From Aliiglaciecola lipolytica (GTDB lineage: Bacteria; Pseudomonadota; Gammaproteobacteria; Enterobacterales; Alteromonadaceae), in the NCBI RefSeq assembly GCF_018860635.1, contig NZ_JAHKPT010000007.1, forward strand, positions 51,591-115,590: 64,000 nt of DNA, written 5' to 3'. Below are positions 17,251-26,369 of the stretch, in pieces (position 1 is the stretch's first letter; every line of letters begins with the position of its first letter). Position numbers and translations under genes: made by a program. Under the pieces are notes generated by a model, which was not told the DNA's origin, made no database searches, and saw only the letters and a program-made list of their open reading frames with translations.

Positions 17251-17697
17251 ATGAAAAGTCGCGAAGAAGTCACAACCGCAATATTAGTAAACAAAGTGAA
17301 AAACGGCATATCTTGGCAACAAGTAGCCGATGCAATAGGTAAATCTAAAGAATGGACAACAGCAGGTTGTTTAGGGCAAATGACATTCACAGCTGAACAA
17401 GCGCAAATAATAGGCAGTCTGTTTGATCTAGATGAGAATGCCGTCGCTTGGCTACAAGTAGTGCCATACAAAGGTTCTTTGCCTGAAACCGTGCCAACTG
17501 ACCCATTAATTTATCGTTTTTATGAGCTAGTAAATGTTTATGGCACTACAATTAAGTCATTGATACACGAGGAATTTGGTGACGGAATTATGAGCGCCAT
17601 AGACTTTTCAATGGATATACAACGGGAAAACAATCCTGCAGGAGATAGAGTTAATATCGTTCTGTCAGGAAAGTTCTTACCCTACAAATCTTACTAA
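17251..17697 (+). CDS. cynS: Cyanate hydratase (cyanase)
   Basis: 148 aa, matching cyanase along its whole length. The enzyme converts cyanate plus bicarbonate to ammonia and CO2 in the cytoplasm as a decamer. The N-terminal helix-turn-helix-like domain (ISWQQVADAIGKSKEWTTA) is followed by the catalytic domain DPLIYRFYELVNVYGTTIK, EEFGDGIMSAIDFSMDI, and the end LSGKFLPYKSY. The catalytic Arg (YRFYE), Glu and Ser (SAIDFS) are present. It is 10 bp after the kinase/phosphatase gene, in the operon headed by the FNT channel, and thus under the nitrogen-type promoter and leader. E. coli CynS is 156 aa; this one is complete. No cynT carbonic anhydrase is adjacent. Confidence 0.95.
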   Translation: MKSREEVTTAILVNKVKNGISWQQVADAIGKSKEWTTAGCLGQMTFTAEQAQIIGSLFDLDENAVAWLQVVPYKGSLPETVPTDPLIYRFYELVNVYGTTIKSLIHEEFGDGIMSAIDFSMDIQRENNPAGDRVNIVLSGKFLPYKSY

Positions 17698-17706
17698 CAC
17701 GCTTGC

Positions 17707-18258
17707 TTAGTTCAGGGTGGCTAAGTTAGTCGCTAGTTGCTGTGCGTCGAACACCTTGTTTGGATTGCTCGGTTTTTCATTGCCCATTTTGATGACGAGG
17801 GTGGCACTGATTTTATCAGCTACCCGTTCTGAGATTATAGTGCCTCCCTGATAATTAGATGCGTTTGTAATCGTACAGCCTAAAACCCCACAGCTAGAGG
17901 TCGCTGTTGGGTTTGCTGTCATATCGGGCACCACTGTCTTTACTTCTTTGGTTTCAACATCAGTATCGCTTTGAATGATTTCAAACCAGACAAAACCCTT
18001 AGCCATGGTCAGGTTCGCTGCATGCAGCAAAGCGTAGTCTTTGGCGGTAACGCTATCAGTCTTTGCGTTGCCACTAAAGATGATTTGATATTGATCGTCA
18101 CTGAGTTTTTTGTCGCTGAAACCTAATTCACCGTATGCTTCGGCCGCCACAAATGGTGTTGACTGAACCGTTGCACACCCTGCTGACAGGAGACTACAAA
18201 ACGTCAGTAACAGCGCTGCACTGGTGGTTAATTTAGAGGAAATGGTTTTTGTGTTCAT
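17707..18258 (-). CDS. CC0125/CC1285-type lipoprotein
   Basis: 183 aa. A lipoprotein signal peptide ends in a lipobox (LLSAGC) at about residue 27, so the mature protein is probably lipid-anchored in the outer membrane. The mature part holds YGELGFSDKKLSDDQYQIIFSGNAKT, then DYALLHAANLTMAKGFVWFEI, the pattern of the CC0125/CC1285 lipoprotein family (function unknown). ATG 18258 has an AAGGA 7 bases upstream, while the longer frame starts with TTG. It converges with cynS (9 bp between stops) and no other gene seems to share its transcript. Confidence 0.75.
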   Translation of the reverse strand: MNTKTISSKLTTSAALLLTFCSLLSAGCATVQSTPFVAAEAYGELGFSDKKLSDDQYQIIFSGNAKTDSVTAKDYALLHAANLTMAKGFVWFEIIQSDTDVETKEVKTVVPDMTANPTATSSCGVLGCTITNASNYQGGTIISERVADKISATLVIKMGNEKPSNPNKVFDAQQLATNLATLN

Positions 18259-18543
18259 AAGCAATCCTTATCGGTATTTTCACAACGTCACCTTGAATTC
18301 ATCTTCAAAACAAGGTATTTAAGTTTGTATACTTTAAGGATGCTAAATCCAATTAACGTGCCATTTTTAATATGAGCTTTACTCTCCTCACAGCCCTTGT
18401 ATTCCGGTTTATGTTAAATGCAGGTGAAGTGTATTTAGGTGTTTTTTACACATACACCGGTAAATAATGCTCTATTTGTATTTATGCCAAACAGATGTAA
18501 CTCGCCAACATTTGAATAGTCCAGATACTTTCGCTCTTAGAAT

Positions 18544-20805
18544 TTAAATATAATCAATGAAAGGCTGGCGATACAGTCGTTTACCTAGCGACTGATAAAG
18601 TGCATTTGCCAGTGCTGGAAAAATAGGTGGAAATGGCGGTTCTCCAAGCCCTGTGGGATCAATCAAACTATCGACAAAGTGCACGTCAATTTTAGCCGGT
18701 GTTTCATCCATACGAATGATCCGATAGCGGTCAAAGTTTTGTTTATCGGGTTTACCATCGGTAAAGGTCATTTCACCATACATGGCATTTCCGATCCCAT
18801 CGATTACTGCGCCCTCAACCATATTCTTTGCGCTATCTAGATTGACAACAATGCCACAATCAATCGCGCTGGTGATACTCTCTACCCTCGCCTTGTCAGT
18901 GGATTGCGCCATCGTAATAACGTGTGCGGCATAGGAGTTGTGGCAAAAATATGCTGCTACCCCTTTGTTAATATTGTTGCTTAATGTGTCCCACCCTGAC
19001 TTTGCTCTAACTAAATTCAACACACCTGCGTAACGAACTGGATCGTAATCGTTATTTTCTCCCACAGGGTTAGATTTTGCTTTTTCCAACAAGGCCAAAC
19101 GGAAATCAATGGGATCTGTATTAGCTGCTTCAGCGACTTCATCTAGAAAAGATTGTTCCGCACTGGCCATAAAATTAGAGCCTGGCGCTCTGAATGCACC
19201 TACTGTTATATTCGAATCAACGGCTGTACCTTGCGCTAAATAATTAGGCACTGCACCTGCAGGAAAACGGTTGGGATGAACACAGTGCTCAGGCACACCA
19301 GAACCTTGTACGTGATAAGCGACCAGTTGCTCACTTTCGTCCAAAGCAGCACGTAACTTAATCGTATACGTGGGACGGTAAATGCCCATTGTCATGTCAT
19401 CTTCACGTGCATAGATTAACTTTATAGGCGCTTTGACTTGTTTGGAAATTAACGCCGCTTCAACCACATAATGACAATATGCACGCCGTCCAAAGCCGCC
19501 GCCCATTCTTGTCATTTCTATTTCAATTTTTTCAGCTGGAACTTGCAACCTTTGCTGTAAGGTCTTCTTGATAAAAACGGGCCCTTGCAATGGGCCTGCG
19601 ACTTTGACCTTTTGATCTGTCACATGTGCAAAAAAATTCATCGGTTCTAAGGTGTTATGAGCTAAATAAGGAGCAAAGTATTCCCTTTCAATCACCTTAA
19701 AGGCTGAGGAAAATGCAGCATCCGGATCGCCATCTTGACGCAAAATCTGCATATTCTTAGTGAAACTCGCGTTCACCGCTTTTTCATGTAAAGAAGTACT
19801 TTCAAGGCCACCTGGCACTTTTATATCCATGATATTGCCGAAATTATCTACCTTTTCAGTTTTGTCAGATAAGTTTCGCCATTGGGTTTGTAATGCTTTT
19901 TTGGCATTCATAACCTGCCATGTGCTTCGACCGACAATGGCTACGAGCTTTGGAAACGCCGTGCCATCAAAATAATTTTTGACGTAATCTGCAGGTAACG
20001 AGGTTATTGCAAAGACGTTTACAATTCCTGGCATGTTAACAATACTTGATTCATCAAAGGATTCGAGTTCTTGGCCAAAAGCAGGTGGATGCACAATCAT
20101 CGCAATCAGCATATTGTCAGCGCAATAATCGATACCGAACAGAGGCTTACCTGAAACAATTTGTTCACCTACGAGATTTTTTTGAGACCCGCCTATCAGT
20201 GAGAAGTCCTTGTTTTTTTTGAGTTCAACATTTTTCGGCACTGCAAGTTGTGCCGCACTCGATGCCACTTCAGCATAAGTTAGCTCTCGCCCACTGGATT
20301 GATGTATTAAGCGACCTTTATCCGTATTTATGGAATTAACCGGCACTTGCCAATGATTTGCCGCGGCTTGTTTTAACATTTCCCGAGCACTGGCTCCTGC
20401 CATTCGTAAACTCTGCCAAGCCCCTCGTATGGATTGACTCCCCCCGGAAAATTGTTTTTCATATCTAGATTCATTATACGGCGCTTGAACCGCTGACACT
20501 GAACGCCAATCCACGTCCAACTCGTCGGCTAAAATCATCGGCATCGAGGTCATCAGATTTTGTCCAAACTCGGGATTAGGTACTGAAGCGGTAACGCTAC
20601 CATCGGTATTGATGGTTAAATAGGCATTTAATTCAAATTCATGATTGCCTTCACCTTGGGAGGTTGTTTCGCTGGCAAAGCTTGCGCCGAACCAACTAAA
20701 ATTCAGCATCAAACCGCCTCCCACCGCCAAGCTGGCCTTCAAAAATGTGCGGCGTTCTGAGCCTTTGCCTAATTCCGCAGTCTGTGTTTTGCTTTGTTCA
20801 CTCAT
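18544..20805 (-). CDS. Molybdopterin-binding large subunit, xanthine dehydrogenase family (IorB-like)
   Basis: 753 aa. The N-terminus has a twin-arginine motif (ERRTFLKASLAVGGG) with a hydrophobic stretch, so folded export to the periplasm is likely. The body matches the aldehyde oxidase/xanthine dehydrogenase molybdopterin-binding domain as in isoquinoline 1-oxidoreductase beta: GGSQSIRGAW, TRMGGGFGRRAYCHYVVEAA, GAFRAPGSNFMASAEQSFLDE, IDCGIVVNLDSAKNMVEGA and GLGEPPFPPIFPALANAL, which contains the catalytic Glu of the GEP motif. The substrate is unknown, probably an aldehyde or N-heterocycle. It follows the small [2Fe-2S] subunit gene with a 1-bp overlap; AGGGA 6 bases upstream favours ATG 20805 over the GTG three bases before it. 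Confidence 0.9.
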   Translation of the reverse strand: MSEQSKTQTAELGKGSERRTFLKASLAVGGGLMLNFSWFGASFASETTSQGEGNHEFELNAYLTINTDGSVTASVPNPEFGQNLMTSMPMILADELDVDWRSVSAVQAPYNESRYEKQFSGGSQSIRGAWQSLRMAGASAREMLKQAAANHWQVPVNSINTDKGRLIHQSSGRELTYAEVASSAAQLAVPKNVELKKNKDFSLIGGSQKNLVGEQIVSGKPLFGIDYCADNMLIAMIVHPPAFGQELESFDESSIVNMPGIVNVFAITSLPADYVKNYFDGTAFPKLVAIVGRSTWQVMNAKKALQTQWRNLSDKTEKVDNFGNIMDIKVPGGLESTSLHEKAVNASFTKNMQILRQDGDPDAAFSSAFKVIEREYFAPYLAHNTLEPMNFFAHVTDQKVKVAGPLQGPVFIKKTLQQRLQVPAEKIEIEMTRMGGGFGRRAYCHYVVEAALISKQVKAPIKLIYAREDDMTMGIYRPTYTIKLRAALDESEQLVAYHVQGSGVPEHCVHPNRFPAGAVPNYLAQGTAVDSNITVGAFRAPGSNFMASAEQSFLDEVAEAANTDPIDFRLALLEKAKSNPVGENNDYDPVRYAGVLNLVRAKSGWDTLSNNINKGVAAYFCHNSYAAHVITMAQSTDKARVESITSAIDCGIVVNLDSAKNMVEGAVIDGIGNAMYGEMTFTDGKPDKQNFDRYRIIRMDETPAKIDVHFVDSLIDPTGLGEPPFPPIFPALANALYQSLGKRLYRQPFIDYI

Positions 20806-21272
20806 CACGATTCCCTTTGCGCTTTGGCCGCAGTTTTAATTGCCGCTTTAATACGATAGTAAGTGGCGCATCGGCACACATTGCCCTTCATACCTGCTTC
20901 AATCGCTGCATCATCGGGATTTGGGTTACTATTGAGTAATGCTGTTGCCGACATAATTTGTCCTGGCTGACAATAACCACATTGGGCAACATCGTGTTCA
21001 ATCCATGCTTTTTGTACCGGATGATCTGCATGTTCAGATAAACCCTCAATTGTGGTAATCAAATTATCCCCCACAGCAGAGACGGGCAACTGACATGATT
21101 TCACTGCATTGCCATTTAAATGCACAGTACAAGCACCGCACATAGCAATCCCACAACCATATTTAGTACCAACAAGCTGCAAATTATCACGTAATACCCA
21201 CAATAAGGGGGTAGTTGGATCTATATCTAGCTGATGTTGTTGATTATTAATATTGAGCGTTAGGCTTGCCAT
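20805..21272 (-). CDS. [2Fe-2S] small subunit of molybdenum hydroxylase (IorA-like)
   Basis: 155 aa. It holds two [2Fe-2S] motifs: the plant-ferredoxin type (KYGCGIAMCGACTVHLNG with a later SC) in the N-terminal half and the CGYCQPGQIM ... NVCRCATYYRI type in the C-terminal half. Both are typical of the small subunit in isoquinoline 1-oxidoreductase-like enzymes. Electrons from substrate oxidation at the molybdenum subunit would pass through it to a cytochrome or another acceptor. It has no signal peptide, so it probably travels with the Tat-dependent large subunit. No FAD subunit is nearby, which fits the Ior type. No Mo-cofactor maturation gene (such as XdhC) is adjacent. Confidence 0.92.
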   Translation of the reverse strand: MASLTLNINNQQHQLDIDPTTPLLWVLRDNLQLVGTKYGCGIAMCGACTVHLNGNAVKSCQLPVSAVGDNLITTIEGLSEHADHPVQKAWIEHDVAQCGYCQPGQIMSATALLNSNPNPDDAAIEAGMKGNVCRCATYYRIKAAIKTAAKAQRES

Positions 21273-21411
21273 ACCAACGATTCCTTAATTATTTGTAAAT
21301 ACTAAAGCCAAATTAACAAAATGTTTGTTTACTCTTTCCAGCTTAGACGTAAAAACGCCCCCTTGCATGATAAGCATAGCTGAATAACCGTTTAATCAGT
21401 CAGCTAGGATG

Positions 21412-22971
21412 CTAGGCTGCTAAAAGATAGGGTAAAAACAAACAAAATAAGGTTAAACCAGCGCTTAAACCTATTAACATCAAAACATTAGACAATGATA
21501 GTAATCTTACACTGGGCTGATGAGACTCAGTTGGCTTAGTGATAAAAGTCATCAAATAGCCGACCAAGATGGTGGTCAAAAAACCGGTTAAATTCCACCA
21601 AAACCAAAATATAGGACTTTCAAATAGCCATAACCCCATGTTCACCAATACCCCTGCGGCTAGCCCCGTATTAGCTGCATAAGAGGCTATTTTTTTACTG
21701 TAAATACCAAGTAAGAAAATGGCTAAAACTGGGCCATAAAATACCGAACCAATTTTATTTATGGCTTCAATAATTGTCGGTGCAATATCGCCGGCAATGA
21801 ACGACAGAAATAGGGTCACTAACCCCCAACCGATCCCAGCTAAGCGGGCGTATTGAACATAGCTTTCATTGCTTGGTTGATGTTTAAACAAACGACACAA
21901 GTCTTCGACAGATACCGCGGCTAAGCTATTTACAGCAGAACTGAGGGAAGACATGGCAGCAGCCATAATAGCCACGACTAACAATCCGATAATGCCACTA
22001 GGCAAATAGTTAATAATAAAAATTGGCATCATCCAATCCGGATTGTCTGCTGGAATTTGCGCTTGCAAAGAAGGTGTTGTCATAACCAGAGCACCAATAA
22101 CCAAGCCAGCAGCGCAATACACTAGGGTAATTGGAAAACGACAAACCGCCACTGTTAACATCATTTTACGCAGATCGCCCAAATTATGCGCTGACAACGA
22201 ACGTTGTGCTTCAGATTGATCACAACCATAGTAAGATGCATAAAGCACTAAACCACCGAACAGCATAGGCAACAAACCAAAGTCGTTACCCGCTAGACCA
22301 AATTGATCTGGTTTTACTGCGACTAATCGCTCAGGCTCTATAATAGCCAACGCTTGCGTCATCCCACCAACGTGATCGACAGCGACCCAAAGACAAGTAA
22401 TTGCACCACCAAAAATCAATATCATTTGCAGCGCATCACCATAAACAACAGCCTTCATCCCCCCCATGGACGAATAAACTAAGGTAATCACACCAATTAG
22501 CACAATACTATGCCACTGCTCCATCCCCATTGTGCCTTGCAAAATAAGTGAAATTGCGTAGATCATAATGGCCGTTGCCACTGAGCGACTTAGTTGGAAA
22601 ACCAAACTGATGAGCAATCGGGTGGAACGAGAAAAGCGTCTTTCAAGGTATTCGTATACACTCACAACACCCGACTTATGTAATGAGGGTAACAATCGCC
22701 ATAGCATTAACGCGACCGCAGCGGGCAGCGCCAATTCATAAGACAACCAAATTAAGCCACCTCCTTCTCGCAAGCCGACAAAAGCCGGAGCTGAGATAAA
22801 GCTAACCGCTGAAAGTTGCGTTGCCATAACCGATAACGACAAAGCCGGCCATGGAATGCTTCGTCCGCCTAAAAAGTAATCATCTCTACTTTTCTGTTGA
22901 CGGAAAAATAACCCCATCAACAACAAGCCTAGCAAATACATCCCCACAATCGAGTAATCGAGCAACGCCAA
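21412..22971 (-). CDS. Sodium:solute symporter (SSS family)
   Basis: 519 aa with about 13-14 hydrophobic segments. Family signs are the N-terminal RDDYFLGGRSIPWPALSLSVMATQLSAVSFIS, SVYEYLERRFSR, YSSMGGMKAVVYGDALQM and AAAMSSLSSAVNSLAAVSVEDL (the SSS signature region). It imports a solute with Na+; the substrate cannot be told from sequence. It lies upstream of the molybdenum hydroxylase genes on the same strand (139 bp), so it may feed that enzyme's pathway. The start is a TTG at 22971 with a strong AGGGAG 8 bases upstream. Confidence 0.9.
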   Translation of the reverse strand: MALLDYSIVGMYLLGLLLMGLFFRQQKSRDDYFLGGRSIPWPALSLSVMATQLSAVSFISAPAFVGLREGGGLIWLSYELALPAAVALMLWRLLPSLHKSGVVSVYEYLERRFSRSTRLLISLVFQLSRSVATAIMIYAISLILQGTMGMEQWHSIVLIGVITLVYSSMGGMKAVVYGDALQMILIFGGAITCLWVAVDHVGGMTQALAIIEPERLVAVKPDQFGLAGNDFGLLPMLFGGLVLYASYYGCDQSEAQRSLSAHNLGDLRKMMLTVAVCRFPITLVYCAAGLVIGALVMTTPSLQAQIPADNPDWMMPIFIINYLPSGIIGLLVVAIMAAAMSSLSSAVNSLAAVSVEDLCRLFKHQPSNESYVQYARLAGIGWGLVTLFLSFIAGDIAPTIIEAINKIGSVFYGPVLAIFLLGIYSKKIASYAANTGLAAGVLVNMGLWLFESPIFWFWWNLTGFLTTILVGYLMTFITKPTESHQPSVRLLSLSNVLMLIGLSAGLTLFCLFLPYLLAA

Positions 22972-23228
22972 AATATTTCTCCCTAAAGTTTTTTAGTTAG
23001 CACTAGCTAGGACAGTTTTATCTACCATATCAAGGATTTGGCGAATATTGAAATACACCAGAGTGCGCGTTTGCTAGATTGCCGATTAGTTAAGGTGTAA
23101 TCTAACTGAATTGGCAAAATATTTTTTTAAAAGCCAAATGTCCACACACGAGTTGTTGGAGTACTCGTCATAAATTTCAACGATACACTCATTTTAATGA
23201 TGAGCTTAACCGCTTGCAGGGATAACAA

Positions 23229-24230
23229 ATGCACACTTTGCAACTTCCGTTAATCACAGTGGCAAACAAAAAGTCACTGCTAAACTCGATATTAGTCACC
23301 ACAATATTATTGTTTTCAATTTTTCTCGGTGGATGCCAAGACCATAAAACTGGTCTTGCGTTAGGTACCTTAGAGCGAAACAGGATTGCTCACACAGCCA
23401 CTGTTAATGAGGTGGTCACTCGATTACCTATTGCTCAAGGAACTTTGGTAAAAAAAGGCGATGTACTGGTGCAATTAGATGATCGTCAACAACGAGCCTC
23501 AGTGGCTAAAGCAGAGGCGTCTGTAGCAGAAGCTCAAGCAAATTTAGACAAACTTAGAAATGGAGCACGCCCAGAAGAAGTTGCCTCTGCCAGTGCAAAA
23601 TTAGAAGGTGCACAAGCGGCATTAACCGAAAGTGAATCAGCTTACCTTAGAGCTAAAAACCTGATTTCCCAAAAGTTAGTCAGTCAGGCAAACGTCGATC
23701 AGGCCCGCGCCACTAGGGATGCAAATGTTGCGGCTGTGCACGAAGCAGAAGAAGCCTTACTTTTGCTTACCAATGGTACACGTCCAGAAGATTTAGAAAT
23801 GGGCAAAGCTAACTTGGCCATAATGCAAGCCGCACTGGCCAGTGAAATCAAAAAACTAGAAGATTTAACCATTGTTGCCACTCGGGATGGTCGACTCGAT
23901 AACCTGCCTTGGAATTTAGGTGAGAGAGTCACCATGGGCAGTCCCGTTGCTATTGTGCTGGCGGGTGAAGCGCCCTATGCGCGCATTTATGTGCCAGAAC
24001 CCTATCGCGTAAAAATAAAAGCTGGCGATACTTTACCAATTCACGTGGATGGCCTATCAGAGACGATCAATGGCACAGTGCGCTGGATTTCGATAGAAGC
24101 GGCATTCACGCCCTATTATGCATTAAATCAAGAAGAACGAGCACGTTTGATGTATTTAGCAGAAGTACAATTACCCGTTGAATACGCAGATCTTCCCAAT
24201 GGTATTGCAGTACAAGTTGAACTTCCATGA
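23229..24230 (+). CDS. HlyD-family membrane fusion protein, lipoprotein type
   Basis: 333 aa. A hydrophobic segment ends in a likely lipobox (FLGGC, about residue 36), so the protein is probably lipid-anchored. The mature part has the biotinyl-lipoyl-like domain split around a coiled-coil hairpin: RLPIAQGTLVKKGDVLVQLDD, then an Ala/Glu-rich helical region (~80-190) with the tandem repeat NGARPEEV / NGTRPEDL, then LPWNLGERVTMGSPVAIVL. It resembles the YbhG/YhiI type adaptor. It is in one operon with an ABC ATPase and permease (4-bp ATGA overlaps), forming a small-molecule or drug exporter. An outer membrane channel is not encoded here. Confidence 0.87.
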   Translation: MHTLQLPLITVANKKSLLNSILVTTILLFSIFLGGCQDHKTGLALGTLERNRIAHTATVNEVVTRLPIAQGTLVKKGDVLVQLDDRQQRASVAKAEASVAEAQANLDKLRNGARPEEVASASAKLEGAQAALTESESAYLRAKNLISQKLVSQANVDQARATRDANVAAVHEAEEALLLLTNGTRPEDLEMGKANLAIMQAALASEIKKLEDLTIVATRDGRLDNLPWNLGERVTMGSPVAIVLAGEAPYARIYVPEPYRVKIKAGDTLPIHVDGLSETINGTVRWISIEAAFTPYYALNQEERARLMYLAEVQLPVEYADLPNGIAVQVELP

Positions 24231-25165
24231 CGATGAAAGCGTCTCCTGAGTGGGTTATACAGGCGAAACAATTAAGTCGTCATTTTGGCGATTTAAAAGC
24301 GATTGATCAGCTCGATCTTAATGTGGAAAAAAGCACTATTTACGGTTTTTTAGGGCCAAATGGTTGTGGCAAAACCACCGCAATTAGAATGCTAACAGGA
24401 TTATTAAAACCGACCTCAGGAGAAGTAAGAGTATTGGGCTTGGAGCTGCCACATAATGCCGAAAAACTGCGCTTAAAAATGGGCTACATGACGCAAAAGT
24501 TTTCTTTATATAACAATCTAACCGTTAAAGAAAATCTGCAGTTTATTGCCAAAATATACGGCATTTCTGGTTTGCCGCAAAAACAACGGATTAGTGAATT
24601 GTTATCTGTTTATGGTTTGGATCAAAAGCAACAACAGTTAGCAGGAAATTTAAGTGGTGGACAGCGTCAACGCCTAGCGTTGGCGGCTGCAACATTACAT
24701 AAACCGCAATTACTCTTTTTAGATGAGCCAACGTCTGCAGTTGATCCTCAGAACCGTCGTGAATTTTGGGAGCAGTTGTTTGATTTGTGTGAACAAGGCA
24801 CCAGTATTTTAGTTTCAACCCATTATATGGATGAAGCAGAACGCTGCCATAAACTGGCCATATTAGAAAATGGTCTGAAGCGCGCAGATGGTAGCCCTGA
24901 AGCGTTAATGAACGACATGGCAGCGCATGTGGTAGAAATAGAAGCAGCAGGTATCCGTCAATTAAAACAACAAATCATAGCACTCCCCAATGTTATCACC
25001 GCCGCTCAATTAGGCGCGAGACTGCGTGTATTGGTAAGTGATTCAGTAAATGATGCCCGCGGTTATTTACAGCAACACACGGGAATTGCGAATGACAAAC
25101 TCAACTTGGTACGCCCAAGTTTGGAAGATGTATTTATTACCTGCACGGGTGGTGGCAGACAATGA
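24227..25165 (+). CDS. ABC transporter ATP-binding protein (YbhF/CcmA type)
   Basis: 312 aa with one nucleotide-binding domain: Walker A GPNGCGKTT, Q-loop MTQKFSLY, signature LSGGQRQRLALA, Walker B LLFLDEPTSAVDP and H-loop STHYMDEAERC. The final ~80 residues (VVEIEAAGIRQLKQQ onwards, ending LEDVFITCTGG) are the C-terminal extension of DrrA-like ATPases. It overlaps the fusion-protein gene before it and the permease gene after it by 4 bp each, so the three are co-translated. Unlike E. coli YbhF, which has two fused ATPase domains, this has one. Confidence 0.93.
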   Translation: MTMKASPEWVIQAKQLSRHFGDLKAIDQLDLNVEKSTIYGFLGPNGCGKTTAIRMLTGLLKPTSGEVRVLGLELPHNAEKLRLKMGYMTQKFSLYNNLTVKENLQFIAKIYGISGLPQKQRISELLSVYGLDQKQQQLAGNLSGGQRQRLALAAATLHKPQLLFLDEPTSAVDPQNRREFWEQLFDLCEQGTSILVSTHYMDEAERCHKLAILENGLKRADGSPEALMNDMAAHVVEIEAAGIRQLKQQIIALPNVITAAQLGARLRVLVSDSVNDARGYLQQHTGIANDKLNLVRPSLEDVFITCTGGGRQ

Positions 25166-26310
25166 TTACTAGCCTGTATCGCATCCAAGCTATTTTCTTT
25201 AAAGAGTTGACGCAATTAAAACGCGACAAAATGACCTTTGGGATGGTGATAATGATTCCATTGGTGCAGTTGTTGTTATTTGGTTACGCCATTAATACCA
25301 ATGTTAGACATATTCCAGTGGCGCTAGTTGACCATAGTCAGACAGCCTTGAGCAGAGCTTTAGTACAAACCGTTTCAGCAACTCAAGTGGTCGAATTTAC
25401 CGAGCAGTACGATGACATTGACAGTGCGCAAAAGGCCATGGAACGCACAGAGGTACGGGCTATTTTATTTATTCCTCATGACGTTAGTCAGCGTTTAGCC
25501 CGTAGTGCTAGTATTGGTTTTGGGTTACCCGCCTCAAGTGATGAGGAAACGAGCCGCCCAGTCGCGCAATGGGTGGTAGACGGTTCAGACACCATGATTG
25601 CCAGTTCAATCAAAAGTTTACGTTCCATGCCCTTGGTTGAATTGCTGCGCCGGCCGGTCAATCGTTCAACGCCAACCTTTGAAGTAACCTTGTTTTATAA
25701 CCCTGAACAACGGACAGCGGTCAATATAGTGCCAGGCTTGCTAGGGATTATCCTCACCATGACCATGATTATGTTCACCTCTGCAGCCATTGTTAGAGAG
25801 AGTGAGCATGGCAATATGGAAATGTTAATCACCACGCCAATTAAACCCATCGAATTAATGCTAGGTAAAATTATTCCCTACATTTTTATCGGTTTGGTGC
25901 AAGTGGTGATCATTTTAGGCTTAGGATATTATGTTTTTGACGTGCCAGTAAACGGCGGATTACTGCCTTTATTTGGTGTCACTCTTTTGTTTATTGCAGC
26001 AAGTCTAGTGCTTGGGCTGGTCATCTCAACCATTGCCGTCAATCAATTGCAATCAATGCAAATGACCATATTCATCTTACTGCCTTCCATATTGCTATCA
26101 GGGTTCATGTTTCCTTATGAAGGCATGCCAGAAACGGCGCAATACATTGCCGAAGCGTTACCCGCCACGCATTTTATGCGACTAATTCGTGGGGTTATCC
26201 TCAAAGATGTGGAATTTACTGACATGACCTTTGATGTTTATTGGTTATTACTTTTTACCTTATTGGGGCTGCTAATTGCGTCATTACGGTTTAAGAAAAA
26301 CTTAGACTAA
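25162..26310 (+). CDS. ABC-2 type permease (YbhS/YhhJ-like)
   Basis: 382 aa. One N-terminal membrane helix (MIIMIPLVQLLLFGYAI) is followed by a ~150-residue extracytoplasmic domain and then about five C-terminal helices with the ABC-2 signature region RESEHGNMEMLITTPIKPIELMLGKIIPY. The motif FKELTQLKRDKMTFGMV at the N-terminus is the usual start of this family. YbhFSR-type systems have two different permeases, but only one is encoded here, so it should work as a homodimer. It is the last gene of the three-gene exporter operon; a 59-bp gap follows before a convergent gene. Confidence 0.92.
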   Translation: MITSLYRIQAIFFKELTQLKRDKMTFGMVIMIPLVQLLLFGYAINTNVRHIPVALVDHSQTALSRALVQTVSATQVVEFTEQYDDIDSAQKAMERTEVRAILFIPHDVSQRLARSASIGFGLPASSDEETSRPVAQWVVDGSDTMIASSIKSLRSMPLVELLRRPVNRSTPTFEVTLFYNPEQRTAVNIVPGLLGIILTMTMIMFTSAAIVRESEHGNMEMLITTPIKPIELMLGKIIPYIFIGLVQVVIILGLGYYVFDVPVNGGLLPLFGVTLLFIAASLVLGLVISTIAVNQLQSMQMTIFILLPSILLSGFMFPYEGMPETAQYIAEALPATHFMRLIRGVILKDVEFTDMTFDVYWLLLFTLLGLLIASLRFKKNLD

Positions 26311-26369
26311 CCGCCTTTGCAAAATGACTTAGACCTAACAAGACCCGCTATTTAAAAACGAAATTAACC

